DNA of 64,000 nt, taken from assembly GCA_914767715.1 (NCBI GenBank), contig OU612067.1, positions 19,595,001-19,659,000 of the forward strand, in the 5' to 3' direction. Within the stretch, counting starts at the first letter, position 1; each line of letters starts with the position of its first letter. The position numbers were made by a program, and so were the translations under genes. The notes beneath the pieces were generated by a model. That model ran no database searches, was not told the origin of the DNA, and was given only the letters and a program-made list of their open reading frames with translations. Origin of the DNA: Membranipora membranacea (lineage: Eukaryota; Bryozoa; Gymnolaemata; Cheilostomatida; Membraniporidae). This document shows positions 36,301-48,854 of this stretch, piece after piece.

Positions 36301-36684
36301 TTGGAATATCCACAGATCAGTAAGGCATAGGCACTTGCGAGGCTTTGTCTTGTCAATCCATGTTTGCGCTGCTAAACACCAATGTATACCAAAAATCAGT
36401 ATTTGGGGCATTTCAACCATATGGCACTCTTTTCAAATGAACCAACTTGATAAATCTTAAAAAATAGATTTGAAATCATTAAAATAAAACTGCATATTTG
36501 AATATTGGAAATTTAAAAAAAAAGTGTTTTGCTAAGAAAATTTATGACTCACCACAACTGAGTGTTTTAGCTTGTCCTTTTCCTTTAATAAAGTTGAGTT
36601 TTTGATCCAATTACTGCTAACAATGCTTACTTCCTCTCTTCCAATGGAGCTGCCGATGTAATACAATGGTGCTTTTGGAGTCAT
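30372..36684 (-). CDS. DUF4806 domain protein, eleven exons, one-base lesion in exon 6
   Basis: Minus-strand exons, 5' to 3': 36684-36553, 36238-36127, 35928-35866, 35240-35169, 34722-34615, 34001-33931, 33152-33096, 32812-32625, 32247-32088, 31050-30936, 30393-30372. Together about 366 aa if exon 6 is counted in frame. N terminus has VSIVSSNWI and KCYWPP, the usual start of this animal family. Exons 3-7 encode a charged Ser/Thr/Pro-rich linker. The C-terminal DUF4806 domain is in exons 8-10 (ISPEELTLFNEQL, then CETSGGRSLTEAVFTTMRRV, VWQHFTLQG, then GRAVRALGYND). Members often also carry DNA-binding or BEN/THAP domains; none is seen here. Exon 6 is 71 bases where phase requires 72, so a stop arises unless one base is restored. 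The biochemical role of the family is unknown. Confidence 0.78.
31323..31656. mobile_element. Inverted-repeat element with a tRNA-like insert
   Basis: TACCCTATAGGAGTTTAATT on the left and, reversed, TACCCTATAGGAGTCTAGTT on the right form terminal inverted repeats of about 25 bases. In the middle, minus strand about 31505-31418, is a tRNA-like unit: GCGTGGTCTAGTGGTCTAAG, then CTGGGTTTGAATCCCAG. Lies in the intron between exons 9 and 10 of the DUF4806 gene. Confidence 0.55.
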
Positions 36685-37086
36685 TTTGCTGTACTAGTTT
36701 GAGAGACTGATGTTGTTTTCAGATTAGATTTCAATTGAATGAGGTATCCTATGATGGCACAAGTGCTTGATGCCAGCTACAATTATTCGGCTGGCTGTGC
36801 TTTACAAGTCTCAAGGGTGCTTATCAATAGTGGTCAATTATAAAATGTTTTGACCACATATTGTAACAACACAATTCTTGAAATAAGCTCTATTTCACAT
36901 AACCCTGTGATTTTTTCATGTGGGTGTATGAAACTGTTGTCTGTGTTCATCATGAATAGAAAGTCAACACATGAAGATGTTGTCTCTTTGTGTACCTTAG
37001 TACAACAAGAAGCCCAAACGAGTTTTGGTGGCTCCAACCATGTGTGCATAGGAATGATATGGGGTAGAATTGCTATAACTGCATGA

Positions 37087-38931
37087 GATTATCAATAGGC
37101 TAATTGTGTCAGACACAGATCATAAATATTTAATTGATTAAAATATATATTTCGCACAAAATTTAAATAAGATAGGGAGACCGGGTAAATTAGACAGAAT
37201 GATGACTTGTATACTCATTTCCCTGCAAACGTGTAAAAGTCGAATATAAAACTTTCCGAAATAACCAGGTAACAAGTGTCAAATTAATGGCCAAATTATT
37301 CACTCAAAAGATCAAAGCTTGTTTGGAGATGTACTATTTAATTAGTATTATGCTATTGCTTGGAAATCATGCTTTGACATGCTTGGACATGCAAGTAGTT
37401 AGGTACTGCCTATAATCTGGCGAACATCGAAAAAGCGGAACCAAATCACAGAAAAAGACCGTGTGTTGATTACCTGACACCATGACACCAAGTGCCTGCG
37501 ATTGGGTAAAACATCTGAACAGTCTGAAAATACTGTAAAATTTTAGCAAGATGTTTTATGTTAGGGTTAGATGCATGATGTCACAGGATGCCAGAGGATT
37601 GACACTGAGCTAGGTCAATGTGATCCATATGTGCTATTTATAAATTTTGCTATTTATAGATAATATCATGGTCCTGATATCATAAGGTATTTGTTGTGGT
37701 CTACACAATGATCATTTGTGTAGTGCCTCTGTATTATGCAGTTAGCATAATTGCAGTTAGCAGTTGCAGTATGCATAATTAATCATCAGTGCACTGCAGT
37801 GCTAATTCATGTCATAAGGTCTATACTAGTGGCACTCCACAGATTATTACATGTGATGTGTTATATTGATTCCGATTTTCTTTATCGTTTTTTTTTTGCA
37901 AAACTCCATACTCTCTCAATTCTATCACAGCAGAATAGGAATGCAGCAGTATACAAGGGTATAAAAATTATTAAAAATTTTAGTTGACACCCTAGCCTCA
38001 TTTAATCGTCCTGGGTCAATATAAAAAGCATGGATGAAGATTTGTCGAGCTTAAATTAGACTAGGAACTGGTAACAGTTAAAAATAAATTATTGAGCAGT
38101 AGAATGTGGCGAAAACTAGGTGAACCCCCCCCCCCCCTGTACGTACAGATTCATGTGGCCTAAAAACCTTGTTCATAGTCCCCTGGTCAATGTTGGGCTT
38201 ACTGCTTATTTTGCAGTCACTATTATCTGTCCTTTTATTGAACTGTTGAAATTGTTTACATCATAATAATTTTGAAACGTGTGGCTGCTGAATCAATCAG
38301 TTTGTGGATTTAGGGAATGTTGGATGAGCCAATTACTTAGCCTATGGAAATTGAATAATGCGAGATATTATCATGCATAGTCTGTAAGCTAGTAAATCTT
38401 GCACCTAAGTGTATGACTCTGACTTATTCAATAGAAAGTGCATTCCGTAATTATTCTGTCTAAACAGACAGAGGATTTGTACACTATTTCCACAGTCCCT
38501 GGGTTCATAAAAAGGACAACATAGTCGAAGATTAACCTCCCGCAGTGACAGTTGCCAGATCATGTCAAATGCAAACTTAGAAAAAATTATTACTACAGTC
38601 AACAGCATTATGATCACATCACAGAGTAAGGATATATATATATATATATACATATATCCTTACTCTGTTATCACATGCAGGTAGCATACCTGACAAGTCT
38701 CCCCTTTTGGTAGGGAGGCTCCCAGTTTTTAGGGGTAATTCCCATCCCCTCCCTATCTCCCTTTCTCCTCCCTTTTCCAGCTTCCTTTACTCAGAAAGTT
38801 TTTGAAGCTACCCTTTGCAAGAGTTACTGTGTTCTCCTACCATCACAGTACACATACCTATGTATTTGCTTATTAACACTACGGATTGTAAGCGGCTATT
38901 CAATATTCGAGCCTTACCTACCAGTGTTGTT
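37087..38931. other. Intergenic DNA between the divergent DUF4806 and caspase genes
   Basis: The DUF4806 gene (minus) and the caspase gene (plus) start about 2.2 kb apart and diverge. The stretch must hold both promoters; I see no clear TATA or initiator. A run of 14 C at about 38126 and a TA hairpin at 38620-38667 are the only notable features. Confidence 0.4.
38620..38667. repeat. TA-centred hairpin
   Basis: CAGAGTAAGGATATATA and TATATATCCTTACTCTG pair exactly around an AT-repeat centre. Confidence 0.75.
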
Positions 38932-41900
38932 ATGGCTGCTCCTCCCAAGTTGGTTAAATCAAGACAATTTCATCCACATAATGAGGTAAAAATATGCAAT
39001 TAATAAAATTTACAGTCAAGTTTTGGCTTGGAAATATTATACACTAGGCCTAAATTGCATCCACACTCTTGGACGCAGAGTGGTAGTCCGGGTTTATAGT
39101 TCGTCCTTGGAGACCTCCTGATTTCTGGGTCTGCCAACTTGTCATGTATGACAACTTGTCATGTATGACAGGTAGTCTTACACCATACCTGCATGTGATT
39201 GATCGATCATTATCAAGGCAAAGGAATTTCATGATGTTTATCACTTTGATCTTATGACTGCCATCACACTTTTCAGCCAGATGAAACCTAGCCAGTAATG
39301 GTTTGATAATCTGACCTTGAGGTTACATTATACTCAGCCTAATTATATTCACTCATGTTACCTCTTAATTAAAATATAAGGGCCATGTCCTAGTATACTA
39401 GACCAAGTTTGGTCCATTTGCCTGCATTCCGAGTCGCTCCTGATCAACTGGTTACGCCGCAGGCCGTGACCGGTGGAAGAGAGCAACAGGAATGTTCTAA
39501 AGTATACCGCCACACCCCAAAGTTACATAATATAGGCCTATTCCATGTAAATGACAATACTAGATGATGTATGTTTATTTACATCGACAATTTTATAACT
39601 GTATGAATGGACAGTCAATCATCAACTCTATTCAACAGTGGGATCAGAAGCTTAGCAGTGAATTGTATTAGCCCAGTGTTATAATCATAATAATCAGAGG
39701 GTGTCAACAAACTGTCCCTTATTTAGCACAGATTGAACTGAGGCCAAATTAACACAGAATTTATTAGCCCATACTCATCTGTGATTTTCTCTTGTTCAAA
39801 GTCAGCTAAGCTCCATAGTTTTTTCACAATAAAGTTCAGCTGTGTCTGCTCAAGCTAATTTTATTGATCTCCCTCAGAAAAAAACACATCGTTGATATAC
39901 AGGCGGCCGATTAAGGTGCTGTCATTTGGAATACTTATGTCATGCTTTAGGTTATTAGGTATGATACCAGGCAGAATTATTCCTGATCTAATTGACAAGC
40001 ACCTTGATTGTATGATAAGATAGATTACAACAAAAATCAACCCACAGGCAGCCCTTAATGGCGTTCGGGATGGCGATCGTGGCTGTAGGTTGCATACTAT
40101 TTAGGTTGACTGCTTTATTCTTTTAGTAATCTGCTTGTGAATTTTCACCTGAGACACTCCTACAAAACCAAGTCAATGCAATGCAAAGGCCCAAAATTGC
40201 TCTCTAGGCTTTGGGGCCGGGGCTCTGCGCCGAACCCCGTTGGGTGGGCTTCCAGCGCCCCCTAACCCCTCAGCTGGGTTTACTTACTAGGCGCTTTGGT
40301 AAAAGATGGCAGGGTCACAATCAAAAGGGAGAAATCCACCCTGTAAATCATACTCTTAGGAATCATTTCTATAGTATGTATCGCTAGAATTTCAATTTCT
40401 GATTTTTAAATGTGAGCTTTTTACCTTCAGCGCAGACAGCCACGTATAAATGTGATACCATAATAACTAATTTGTTGTCTAGATTGCCGAATTGTAATGG
40501 AGGCGGATGTTTTAGGGATACACTTGTAATACATTGTGAACTGATAAATTGATTGATGGTATTTATCCTCCAACACTTCGCCAGCAAAGTTCTTTTGTTG
40601 GACTTACCCTTGATTAATTAATTTCTATGTAAGTGTGAGGAGCAAACCCTATCAATCATTATGCATTTCTCAAAGTTGAATTGTCGTTTGCTGAGATTTC
40701 AAAGTGAACATGTAAATGTGATAATTTTTGTACTAAATGTACTTTATAATTCGTTTAAATTTTAGGAAGACTGAAAACCAGATTTTAACTTCAAACCATG
40801 ACTATGTAGTGCAAGGGTGTCCAAATTGGGGCCCATGGGCCAAATGTGGCCCACAACTAGCAAATTTAAGTGGCTCAATTGCCATCGTGACACTCTACAA
40901 ACGGCGATAATTCATGCGGGGCGCAAATGTCCTGATAACTCATACCATGCAACATGGTCTGTTTTCTGAAAAAACTTACATGGATTGGCCTACAACTGAA
41001 TAGAGAACAGAACTAGAGAACATCAGTCTGCAAGAAAAGGACACCAAAAAAATTCCCACTTGTTGAATTAGTTCTCTACAACAAAAATAATTACAGTACG
41101 CCCCTGAATGGTTCTGATTCTCCCGTTTTTATAAGCCGCCCTCTTATTCGCTTATTTGCTAATTTTCCGAATGGAATCAGTTTTGAAAAATCCTCAACCA
41201 GGACATGTGATTATTTGGATTAGTCAGTTCACTAGCCCAAAAAAAATATTTCCTCATGCAATGTTCAAAATTATGAAGCAAAATATTTGTTATGGGGCCT
41301 CCTAGCGACTATCAATAATCACCAAGCATAACTACTCTTGGCCCACGGACATTTTCTAAACTGCGAATATGACCCATGGTAAGACAAGTTTGGGCACCTA
41401 TGATGTAGTGATCACTATTGTTTATTGTTGGTTTGCCTGCAAACTATTTCTACCCTGACTGCCTTCAGGTCAAATCTAGCCATAGTGGTCAATCAGGATT
41501 AACGATCCGATTGTGCCCTTCTCAGAGTTTTCTCCTCACAATAGATCAAGAAAAGCTTCGAGCATCGCTTTTTTTTTATATAATTTCCACTTATTCAGAC
41601 AACACCAGGCCCTAAAAGTAATTCAATAGTGCCCAATGAGCAATCCCTCAGGTGATGAATAATTATTGCATGGTGTGGAATCCTTGAACCTTAGGAATTT
41701 ATTCGAACAATGTATAAATGTGATTTTTTATGCAAGTGGGAGCAACTCTTTGTTAAGCGTGTGCATAAAATTGTTTACAATAGTTTTTCTCCTAATTCAA
41801 GGATTTCTATCATACAGTTATTTATGTTGAAGCAAGCAAAGCAATTTATTAAATATATTGCAGTTGCTGTGCCCACGTGTACGGGGTGTAATTTTGTGTT

Positions 41901-44900
41901 ATTAAATGTATGGCTGATTGTCTTTGTGACATCAGATTTTAAACCTTGAAACAGAAATAGCGGTAGTTCTCAAACTTGATACGCTGCTGTGCACATTCCT
42001 GCATAGTCAACAAAAAGTCATATTGTATGATTCCTATCTTCCAATTTAAAGCAGCTAATATTATTTTACATGATCTTCCTACATGAAGTTAAAATTCCGA
42101 TGGCATGTGGTCCAACCAGTTTTCGTATGGAATTGTAGCATCTGTGTATAATTCCTGGGTTATGCTTAGATGATAAACGTAATGCAGTCCCAATGACATT
42201 ATGGTTCATGAGAGAACAACTCCCAATTCATCATCGGATGTTAATTTTGCATAAGCCCACGCTACATACGCATAAAATGAGGGTTAGAAATGTCAATTTT
42301 TCAGAACAAATTAGAACTGGTATGGTGGTTATTATTCGCACTGCTTGTGGACATATGGTAGACGGTGAACATGATATGAACTCGCAACACAAACATAAAA
42401 CCTCGTTAAACTCAGCTGCGTGCCTTGCAGCAAAATACAGCCAATCGTCAAAGCCCAGCATGATGGGCCGCAGCATGACTATCAACCTTTCACAAAAAGT
42501 TGTTCAATCCTGTAAACCACACTCAACCGGACGTTGACCCAAGCCTCATTAGCCTAAAATCCTCCCACAACTAAAAATATGCTATTCAAATGGTGGAAAC
42601 CACTTATTCACTCACAAGTTGCAGTCAGAATAAATGTTTCTAAACAGATAAAATGAAAGATAATAAAATATACTATCTGTGATATCTATTGATAAAATTT
42701 TGCAAAGCTCTGAGACACAGTAATCATATAATTACTGATGATTATTCATTGATATTGTTTTGATCAGGTTACAAAATGATTTTGAGAGAACAATTTTACA
42801 CCTGTTTTGCCATGATGTTATTGCTGGATAAGCTTCAAGAAGTTGTAGTGATGTCATTCCACTAAGTCATTCAGAACATTAACAGAGTGTCATGAAAGCA
42901 TTTTTGTCAAATTGCCATATAGTCAATTCCACTAGATGTTACAGTAACAGTCGGTGCACCTTGTTACAACAAGGACATGGCATATCAATCATGCTGGATA
43001 TTATATCGGAGTTATCATAGCATTTTGGAAAACTTCTCGTTAGAACGTTATGTCACAACAGGTGGATAATGTTACACAAAATTGTTAAAACAGAGACATT
43101 GGATATCAATATTGCTAGATATTATATTGGAGTTATGGGAACATTTTGGATAGCTTGTCGTTAGAGCGTTATGTCAAAACTTGCTGATAATGTTACAAAA
43201 AATAATTTTGTGAGGTGATGGGAATAACATTCTGAGGCGATGTTTTAAACACAATAATATGATATCTCCAATGAGCTGCGTTTCAGCCAGTCAACCCGAT
43301 ATCATACAACAATATCAGGGAGTATGCTCTTGAATGCAATTGCCCGATCACAACATTATCACGAGGTACAAAACATTTTAAAAACATTTTGCGTTTGCTG
43401 GGTACACACTGAGCTATTCAGCCTCTCATACAGAGCATGATTGGTCCAAAATAAATATAAAAATGCTTCAAATGATAGCCGCGCCTATATGCTCCTCTCT
43501 TATAGGCGCCTTCACTTATAAGGCATGCGCCTTATAGGTGAGGTATTACGGTACAAAAGTACGTCTGAAATTGTCCAATATTATTTAAGTCTCAGGGCAC
43601 GAAAAACAAAACAAATATGAGACTGCTAGGATATGGCTAGACTGATATTGTTTTCAGGTTAAAGTCGTTACAAAGAACTATAGAGAGCTGTGTTCAACAA
43701 ACAATTTGCATGAACTGGAGATACTTCTCAGTAAATATGGGAACTATCTGGTGAGGCAAGGAGGCCTGTGTTACGCATCAACTCCTGAAGTTATTGAAAT
43801 GCTACTGCAAACTCTCAACACAACTGAACAGCGCGAGCTTGTGATGTCCACCAGAGTGTACCATAGTCAAAATCTGCTTCACATGGCGGCTGAGGAAGGT
43901 CTCACTGAGCTAGTGAGGTATTGGATTACATCTGAATACTTTGATGGGGAGAGATTGCTGCAACCAGACACTTTAGGTAGCACAGCATTGCATCATTCTG
44001 CGAATGTTTGTATATTCAAAATGCTCTTGGAGGGTTTCGCCAGAACTAAAAATCAGAAAACTGAAGATTGTATAGATGTGAAGCTATTCCAATACCTCAT
44101 AGGTCAGGATCGGATAGAAGTTATACTTTTTATCCTTGAACACTTTAGTGAGCACGGAAAAAAACTGCTAGTTGAGCCTTACGGTGATGAATCCTCAATA
44201 TCACTGCATCATGCCAGGTCAGAAGAAATGGTTAAAGTTCTACTTCAAACCATTTCACCTCACGACAGACAGAAATTTCTTCTTTCTCGCAACTTAGGAG
44301 ATCAGACCGCACTTCATCAATATTGTCTTTATGGGGAAACATCAGCAATAACAGGAATTGTTGAAATTAGTAAAGCATCTGGAATATGGTTTAAACTCAT
44401 CATGACTGAAGATGATACAGGATCCTTACCATTCCATCTGTCCGCCAGCCAAGTTATAGCATCCATGTTGATGGAAACATTATCCATCACAGAAAGGAAG
44501 GATATGCTCACCTACATAAACAGTCGTAAAATGACAATGCTTCACTCTGTATGTGCTCATGATTATACCGGGGAGATTGTGTCCTATATACTGAAGGAGT
44601 GTATGGGAAAGACAATCAGCACCTCAGCCTTTGACAGCATGCTTGTACAAGAAGATACGGACAATGAATTCCCTCTACAAATTGCTATTGGTACAGGGAA
44701 CAAAGAGGCTGTAGAGGTATTGGCAAACTATCTTTACTCAAGAACTGATCTTGAGTCGACTTTTAAGCAGGTCCTAGAACATCAAAATGTTGACGGTCAA
44801 AATGTGATCCATCAAACTCTCATCAACGCAGGGAGTGAATTCATTCTAGATACTCTGGTGGAGTACTGTCATTTAGCTGACTTTTGTAAACTGGTGCAGG

Positions 44901-47900
44901 CAGATCATTACAACAACTCACCAATAAACTACCTGTTGGGGAGATATCAGACTGCACTTTTGGCTTACTTTCTCATGCAAATTCCGTTACCTATGCGAAG
45001 AGTAATATTGAGTATTGAAAATTCAGCTGGTACAACAGGGGAGGAGTTAGCCAAAAGGTCGAGATTTGATAGGGCATATTATCACGCCAATGTTTTGTGT
45101 GGAAACAGGAAAGTCGAAATATCAGATGAGTTCCAAGAAGTAAAAATCCATCAGAGCGTCATTGCGCAGAAAATTGACGGCGAAGAGTTCTTTGATGTAA
45201 CTTATGATGAGAAAATGTGGATTGTTGTACGATATTCATTAAACGAATATGATGTTGTGATGTCTGTAAGCTTATCAGAAAAACACCCTCCCACTAGTGA
45301 CTCACTTGCAGTAAGTAGCCTCAATATGTTGGCATGTAGTAACCGATTAATTGCTCATGGTTGGTGCTTCCACTATCCATGTTCAGGATGAAGAATGAAA
45401 CCTGTATTGGTGGTTGTGGATGATAATAATAGAAATTTTTGTGCGCCATATGGGTGTAGAAGAAGCTTGAATCTACTAAAGTCCTCTTGGTCAGATAAGC
45501 TCAATTTTAATACCTTTTGATGATCTATTGCTATGCTGTTTGATGCAATCCTCCTGGATCAACACAGCGCCTAACTTATGATAAAACAGATTATTTCTAT
45601 TGACAGAAGGCATAACCTGACAATCTTATTTACATATAGGCTGCAGATTGCCCAAAAGATGCTGAGATGCCTGCAGGTCCAGCACTATTCATAGATGAAG
45701 AGCCAAACCGTGATAAGAAGGAGATAACTGCTATCAGAAGAGAGGTATTTGAGTGCGACAGCAAACAAAACCAGGGGAAGATGAAGGTAAACAATAATCC
45801 GAGCAAGTTTCATGATGATGAAACAAAGCCAAACAAATCAAGATTGAGCAATGAATGTAATAGGGTGTGGCCATGCATGTCTATGTGATGAGTGATTTAC
45901 AGATTTTAAAGTTTATCTGTCAGGTGGTGATAAGAAAAAGATGCCTCAATCAGGAACAAAGCCTCCAGTTGCCTCCTCCAGGCCCTGATTTCAGTGTCTA
46001 CTCAGTTTTCTGTGATGAAGGGGGTGATAAAAAGTGAGTATGGCCTCTCAACTAGTTTGCACCCGAACTAATTTACTTGTCCATATGCAGTGAGCTTTAC
46101 GATACTGAAATGTTCAGTGTTGTCAGATATGAGTTGATACGATACTGTAGCACTTGTTTGTTACAATTCACAGTAGAATGCTAGATATTCTATTATAGGT
46201 CTCTTACAGACATACCGATTTTCTCTTGCTACAAGCATAAACATCACTGCCATTGTTGGGTCAGTTAATTCACTAAAGGTTATGAAAGTTGCGAAAGTTG
46301 TTAAGTTTCAGTTCTATCAAATTTTAGGACAAGGGATATAATAATAACCAAGTCTCTCAAAGAGGTTGTGAAGGACCCTGCAGTGTTCAGCACAGACTAC
46401 ACCATCCAAGAACTGCTCAAAACCTCAGGAGTTAGTAAAGTTGCTGTGGACTGCACGCTGACAGGACATGTAACAAATAGAGGGGCACGGTGGTCCTGTA
46501 TTGAAGAGAACACGATTTCTAAAGAGTCTCACCTGATTATCAAAAGTTGTGCTAAGAAGAGAGCCCTAGTCATCTGTTACAAATATGTTGTGGTGGATGG
46601 TGCTGTGGAACCACGGGAAGGTTGGGAGGAACAAAATGATGAGGCAAATAAGCTTTTAAAAGAATCATTAGGATTTCAGGTAAGTGGTACAGATAGTCCT
46701 TGCTAGGCGTGTGTATAATGGGCAGCGAAACTATAGTCTGTAAGTCTGTAAGTCTGTTTACAGCACTGGACAATGGACATTTAAACATCCATGCTTTGTG
46801 GATAAAACTGCAAGTGAGTTTGTTTTTAAATGGAACCCTCCATTCCTACTCTTGCCTGACATTACCATTAACTTGTTGCGATGATGGTCACCTCTTAATT
46901 TATAAGATTGCATATTCTGTCAGAGTGAGGACATTATACAAGCACCCAATGCAACAAGCGAGGTATTCTTTGCCAAGATCGCCGAACTACTCTCAGAGGA
47001 AGCTGAACTTTTTTGCTTGGTTGTTATGGGGCACGGAGACCTAGATGGGAACATCACAGATGTTGACAGTAAACCTGTCCCTGTCAAGAAAATTATAGAC
47101 GAACTCAATGATGGAACAACAGCTCATGTCCCTAAGGTAAAATTATCTTATCTTACTGTGCACTATATCCAGTAGTCTGGAACAATTGATTAATTAATTA
47201 TTTGGAACTTCCAACAGTGTTGAAAGAAAATCACTATGGTTCCATGCTTTGAATGGGTAGTCCACTCCCATGCCGAATGATGAATGCTTATGATTTCCAT
47301 GATGGAAAAACATAAAAAGAGATCTGCCCGCGGCGACCCGGGCCTCCCGCATAGAATCTATTGTTCCATGGGCACTATCCGTTCATCTACGCCACCTTAT
47401 ACACTTGTTGCGGATCAAAACAGTTCCTGCCATTGAATGAAGAAATGATTACAAACGCGTACGAAGTAAACCTAAATGCTAATCCCATGTAACAATTGGG
47501 CCTAAAACCAACGTCGCGCCTACATATGGAAACATTGTGAACAAGGGCTTACATATCCTGAGGTACTGATATTTTTCAATTGTATAACATCTACGCTTTG
47601 ACCAGTATGTAATTCTGTTTTCCCATGATTTCAGCTTGTACTTTTCTCTTTTTGCCGAGGACGTCTCCGGGCAAGGGGAAAGCCAAAGGCAAACAGGACG
47701 ATTGAAAGTGAAGAATTAAAGGTCATGGCTTCATTTCTCAAGACTGTTGACACCAATTTCTCCCCAAACGAGATCCCATTGAAGACAGCTGAGAGGTACA
47801 GAGAATGGGCAAGACACCCTTTCCCTGAGATAAACAACCCTCCAAACTGTTACATCATGTACTCAACATTACCTGATAGCAAGTGAGATATTTTGTTTTA

Positions 47901-48543
47901 TACTGTGTGATGGCTTGTGCTAACCACCCAATGTAGCACGACAGCCGCTAATGTGATAAAGAACAATCTCCATTTCTTACATTCAAAGTATTACCGCCAC
48001 TTTGGACTATAGGGGAGATTTGTATAAAAGCTGGACTGTGTTGTTTGGCGTGCTTTATTTAAATCCTGCATGTGCAAGAGTGAACAGGGCGGAGAGAGTG
48101 AGTGCACTGTAGGATATATGAAAATAAACAGAACACAGTGGAAGACTCAACAGAACAACATGAAAACTGCACTGTATACAATAAATACTCATCATCTTTA
48201 CAGATCACCACGAGACCAAATCGGGTTCAGAGTAATGAGAAAATACTTGGCGGATGCGGTCAAGGCCAAATGTAGTTATGGAGATGCCGGACTACCCACT
48301 CATCAAACACCAAAAACCCAAATGACTGAAACTAACCATGTGAAAGATATGCAATGCCAGGCCAAGTCAAGCGTAAGCAAATCTTCAGAAACCAAACCGG
48401 CTTTGCTCATAGACATTGTACATCTATTCACTGATGTAGGTTTTTTGGTGAGGGAGGGTTCAGGGTTTACTCAAAATACTAACTACTGTTATACTGTTGA
48501 TAAATTCAGCAAACAACTTGCGATTCAATTACCACTCACATAG
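38932..48543 (+). CDS. Ankyrin-repeat/caspase fusion protein
   Basis: Exons 38932-38985, 43658-45310, 45640-45786, 45924-46033, 46328-46679, 46924-47136, 47635-47882, 48204-48543; 1038 aa. Residues about 30-450 contain degenerate ankyrin repeats (SQNLLHMAAEEG, LGSTALHHSA, GDQTALHQYC, MTMLHSVCAHD, EFPLQIAIGTGN). The C-terminal third is a C14 caspase fold: RALVICYKY and GWEEQNDEANKLLKESLGF start p20, VVMGHGD carries the catalytic His809, SFCRGR the catalytic Cys850, and YIMYSTLPDSKSPRDQIGF with KQLAIQLP is the p10 part. Both catalytic residues are present and correctly spaced (41 residues). The Cys motif is FCRGR instead of the usual QACRG. Exon 1 (MAAPPKLVKSRQ) is inferred from phase and ATG context across a 4.7-kb intron; the other exons are secure. 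Likely an initiator-type or signalling protease, with ankyrins as the recruitment module (inference). Confidence 0.8.
39394..39505. mobile_element. Short palindromic MITE, GACCAAG family, copy c
   Basis: CTAGACCAAGTTTGGTCCAT followed by CCTGCATTCCGAGTCGCTCC matches the copy at 20906. Intron 1 of the caspase gene. Confidence 0.5.
40812..41402. mobile_element. Non-autonomous hAT element with perfect 8-bp target duplication
   Basis: Flanked on both sides by ATGTAGTG (40804-40811 and 41403-41410). Left end CAAGGGTGTCCAAATTGGGG, right end reversed CATAGGTGCCCAAACTTG: inverted termini of the hAT/Charlie style, with the GGGCCATGTGGCCC-like interior. No transposase frame in 591 bases. Intron 1 of the caspase gene. 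Confidence 0.8.
42976..43400. mobile_element. Repeat with two ~115-bp direct units and CCCAGCAAAC terminus
   Basis: ACATGGCATATCAATCATGC to about 43091 and ACATTGGATATCAATATTGC to about 43204 are two copies of one unit, both with GTTAGA(A/G)CGTTATGTC and GATAATGTTACA. The right end AAACATTTTGCGTTTGCTGG is the inverse of the ACCCAGCAAAC end of the repeat at 29640-30095. No coding. Confidence 0.55.
47258..47560 (-). mobile_element. SINE-like repeat, family 2, copy b
   Basis: Shares GAATGCTTATGATTTC, CGTTCATCTACGCC, GAATGAAGAAATG and ACATATGGAAACAT with 13355-13640, in the same orientation and order. Reversed, GGCGTAGATGAACGGATAG and GGAGGCCCGGGTC look like A and B boxes. Intron 6 of the caspase gene, directly upstream of the exon with the catalytic Cys. 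Confidence 0.55.
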
Positions 48544-48789
48544 GACTCTATGGAACTGATGGACAAAAGTATCTGCTATACAGGAATCAATGACAATAGG
48601 ATCTGTGTCCTATCATAAGCTGATTTTCGATCATAACCATTATGTTTTGCTTACACATGTCACTTTCACTTCAAGGCAGATTATTGGCCGCTTTTACATT
48701 TCCTTGACTAATATGTTATGTAGCCAGCACTTTTTTTCTAAGCTTTTCTCTTGATATTCTGAAACATTATACCACACATATACAACAAA

Positions 48790-48795
48790 AATAAA
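48790..48795 (+). terminator. Polyadenylation signal of the caspase gene
   Basis: AATAAA 247 bases after the stop at 48541-48543, before a SINE. Confidence 0.55.
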
Positions 48796-48854
48796 AGACA
48801 TAACACCACTCAATGAATAATTACCCTACAACATTATACAAATAACTGTGTACT

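Noticed and set aside
40201-40300. GC-rich patch as a CpG-island promoter
   Set aside because: It contains imperfect inverted GC-rich blocks like a repeat end, and no gene starts beside it.
42193-42537. 114-codon plus-strand ORF
   Set aside because: No recognisable motif, no splice sites and an overlapping minus ORF of similar length; it lies in repeat-rich intron 1 of the caspase gene.
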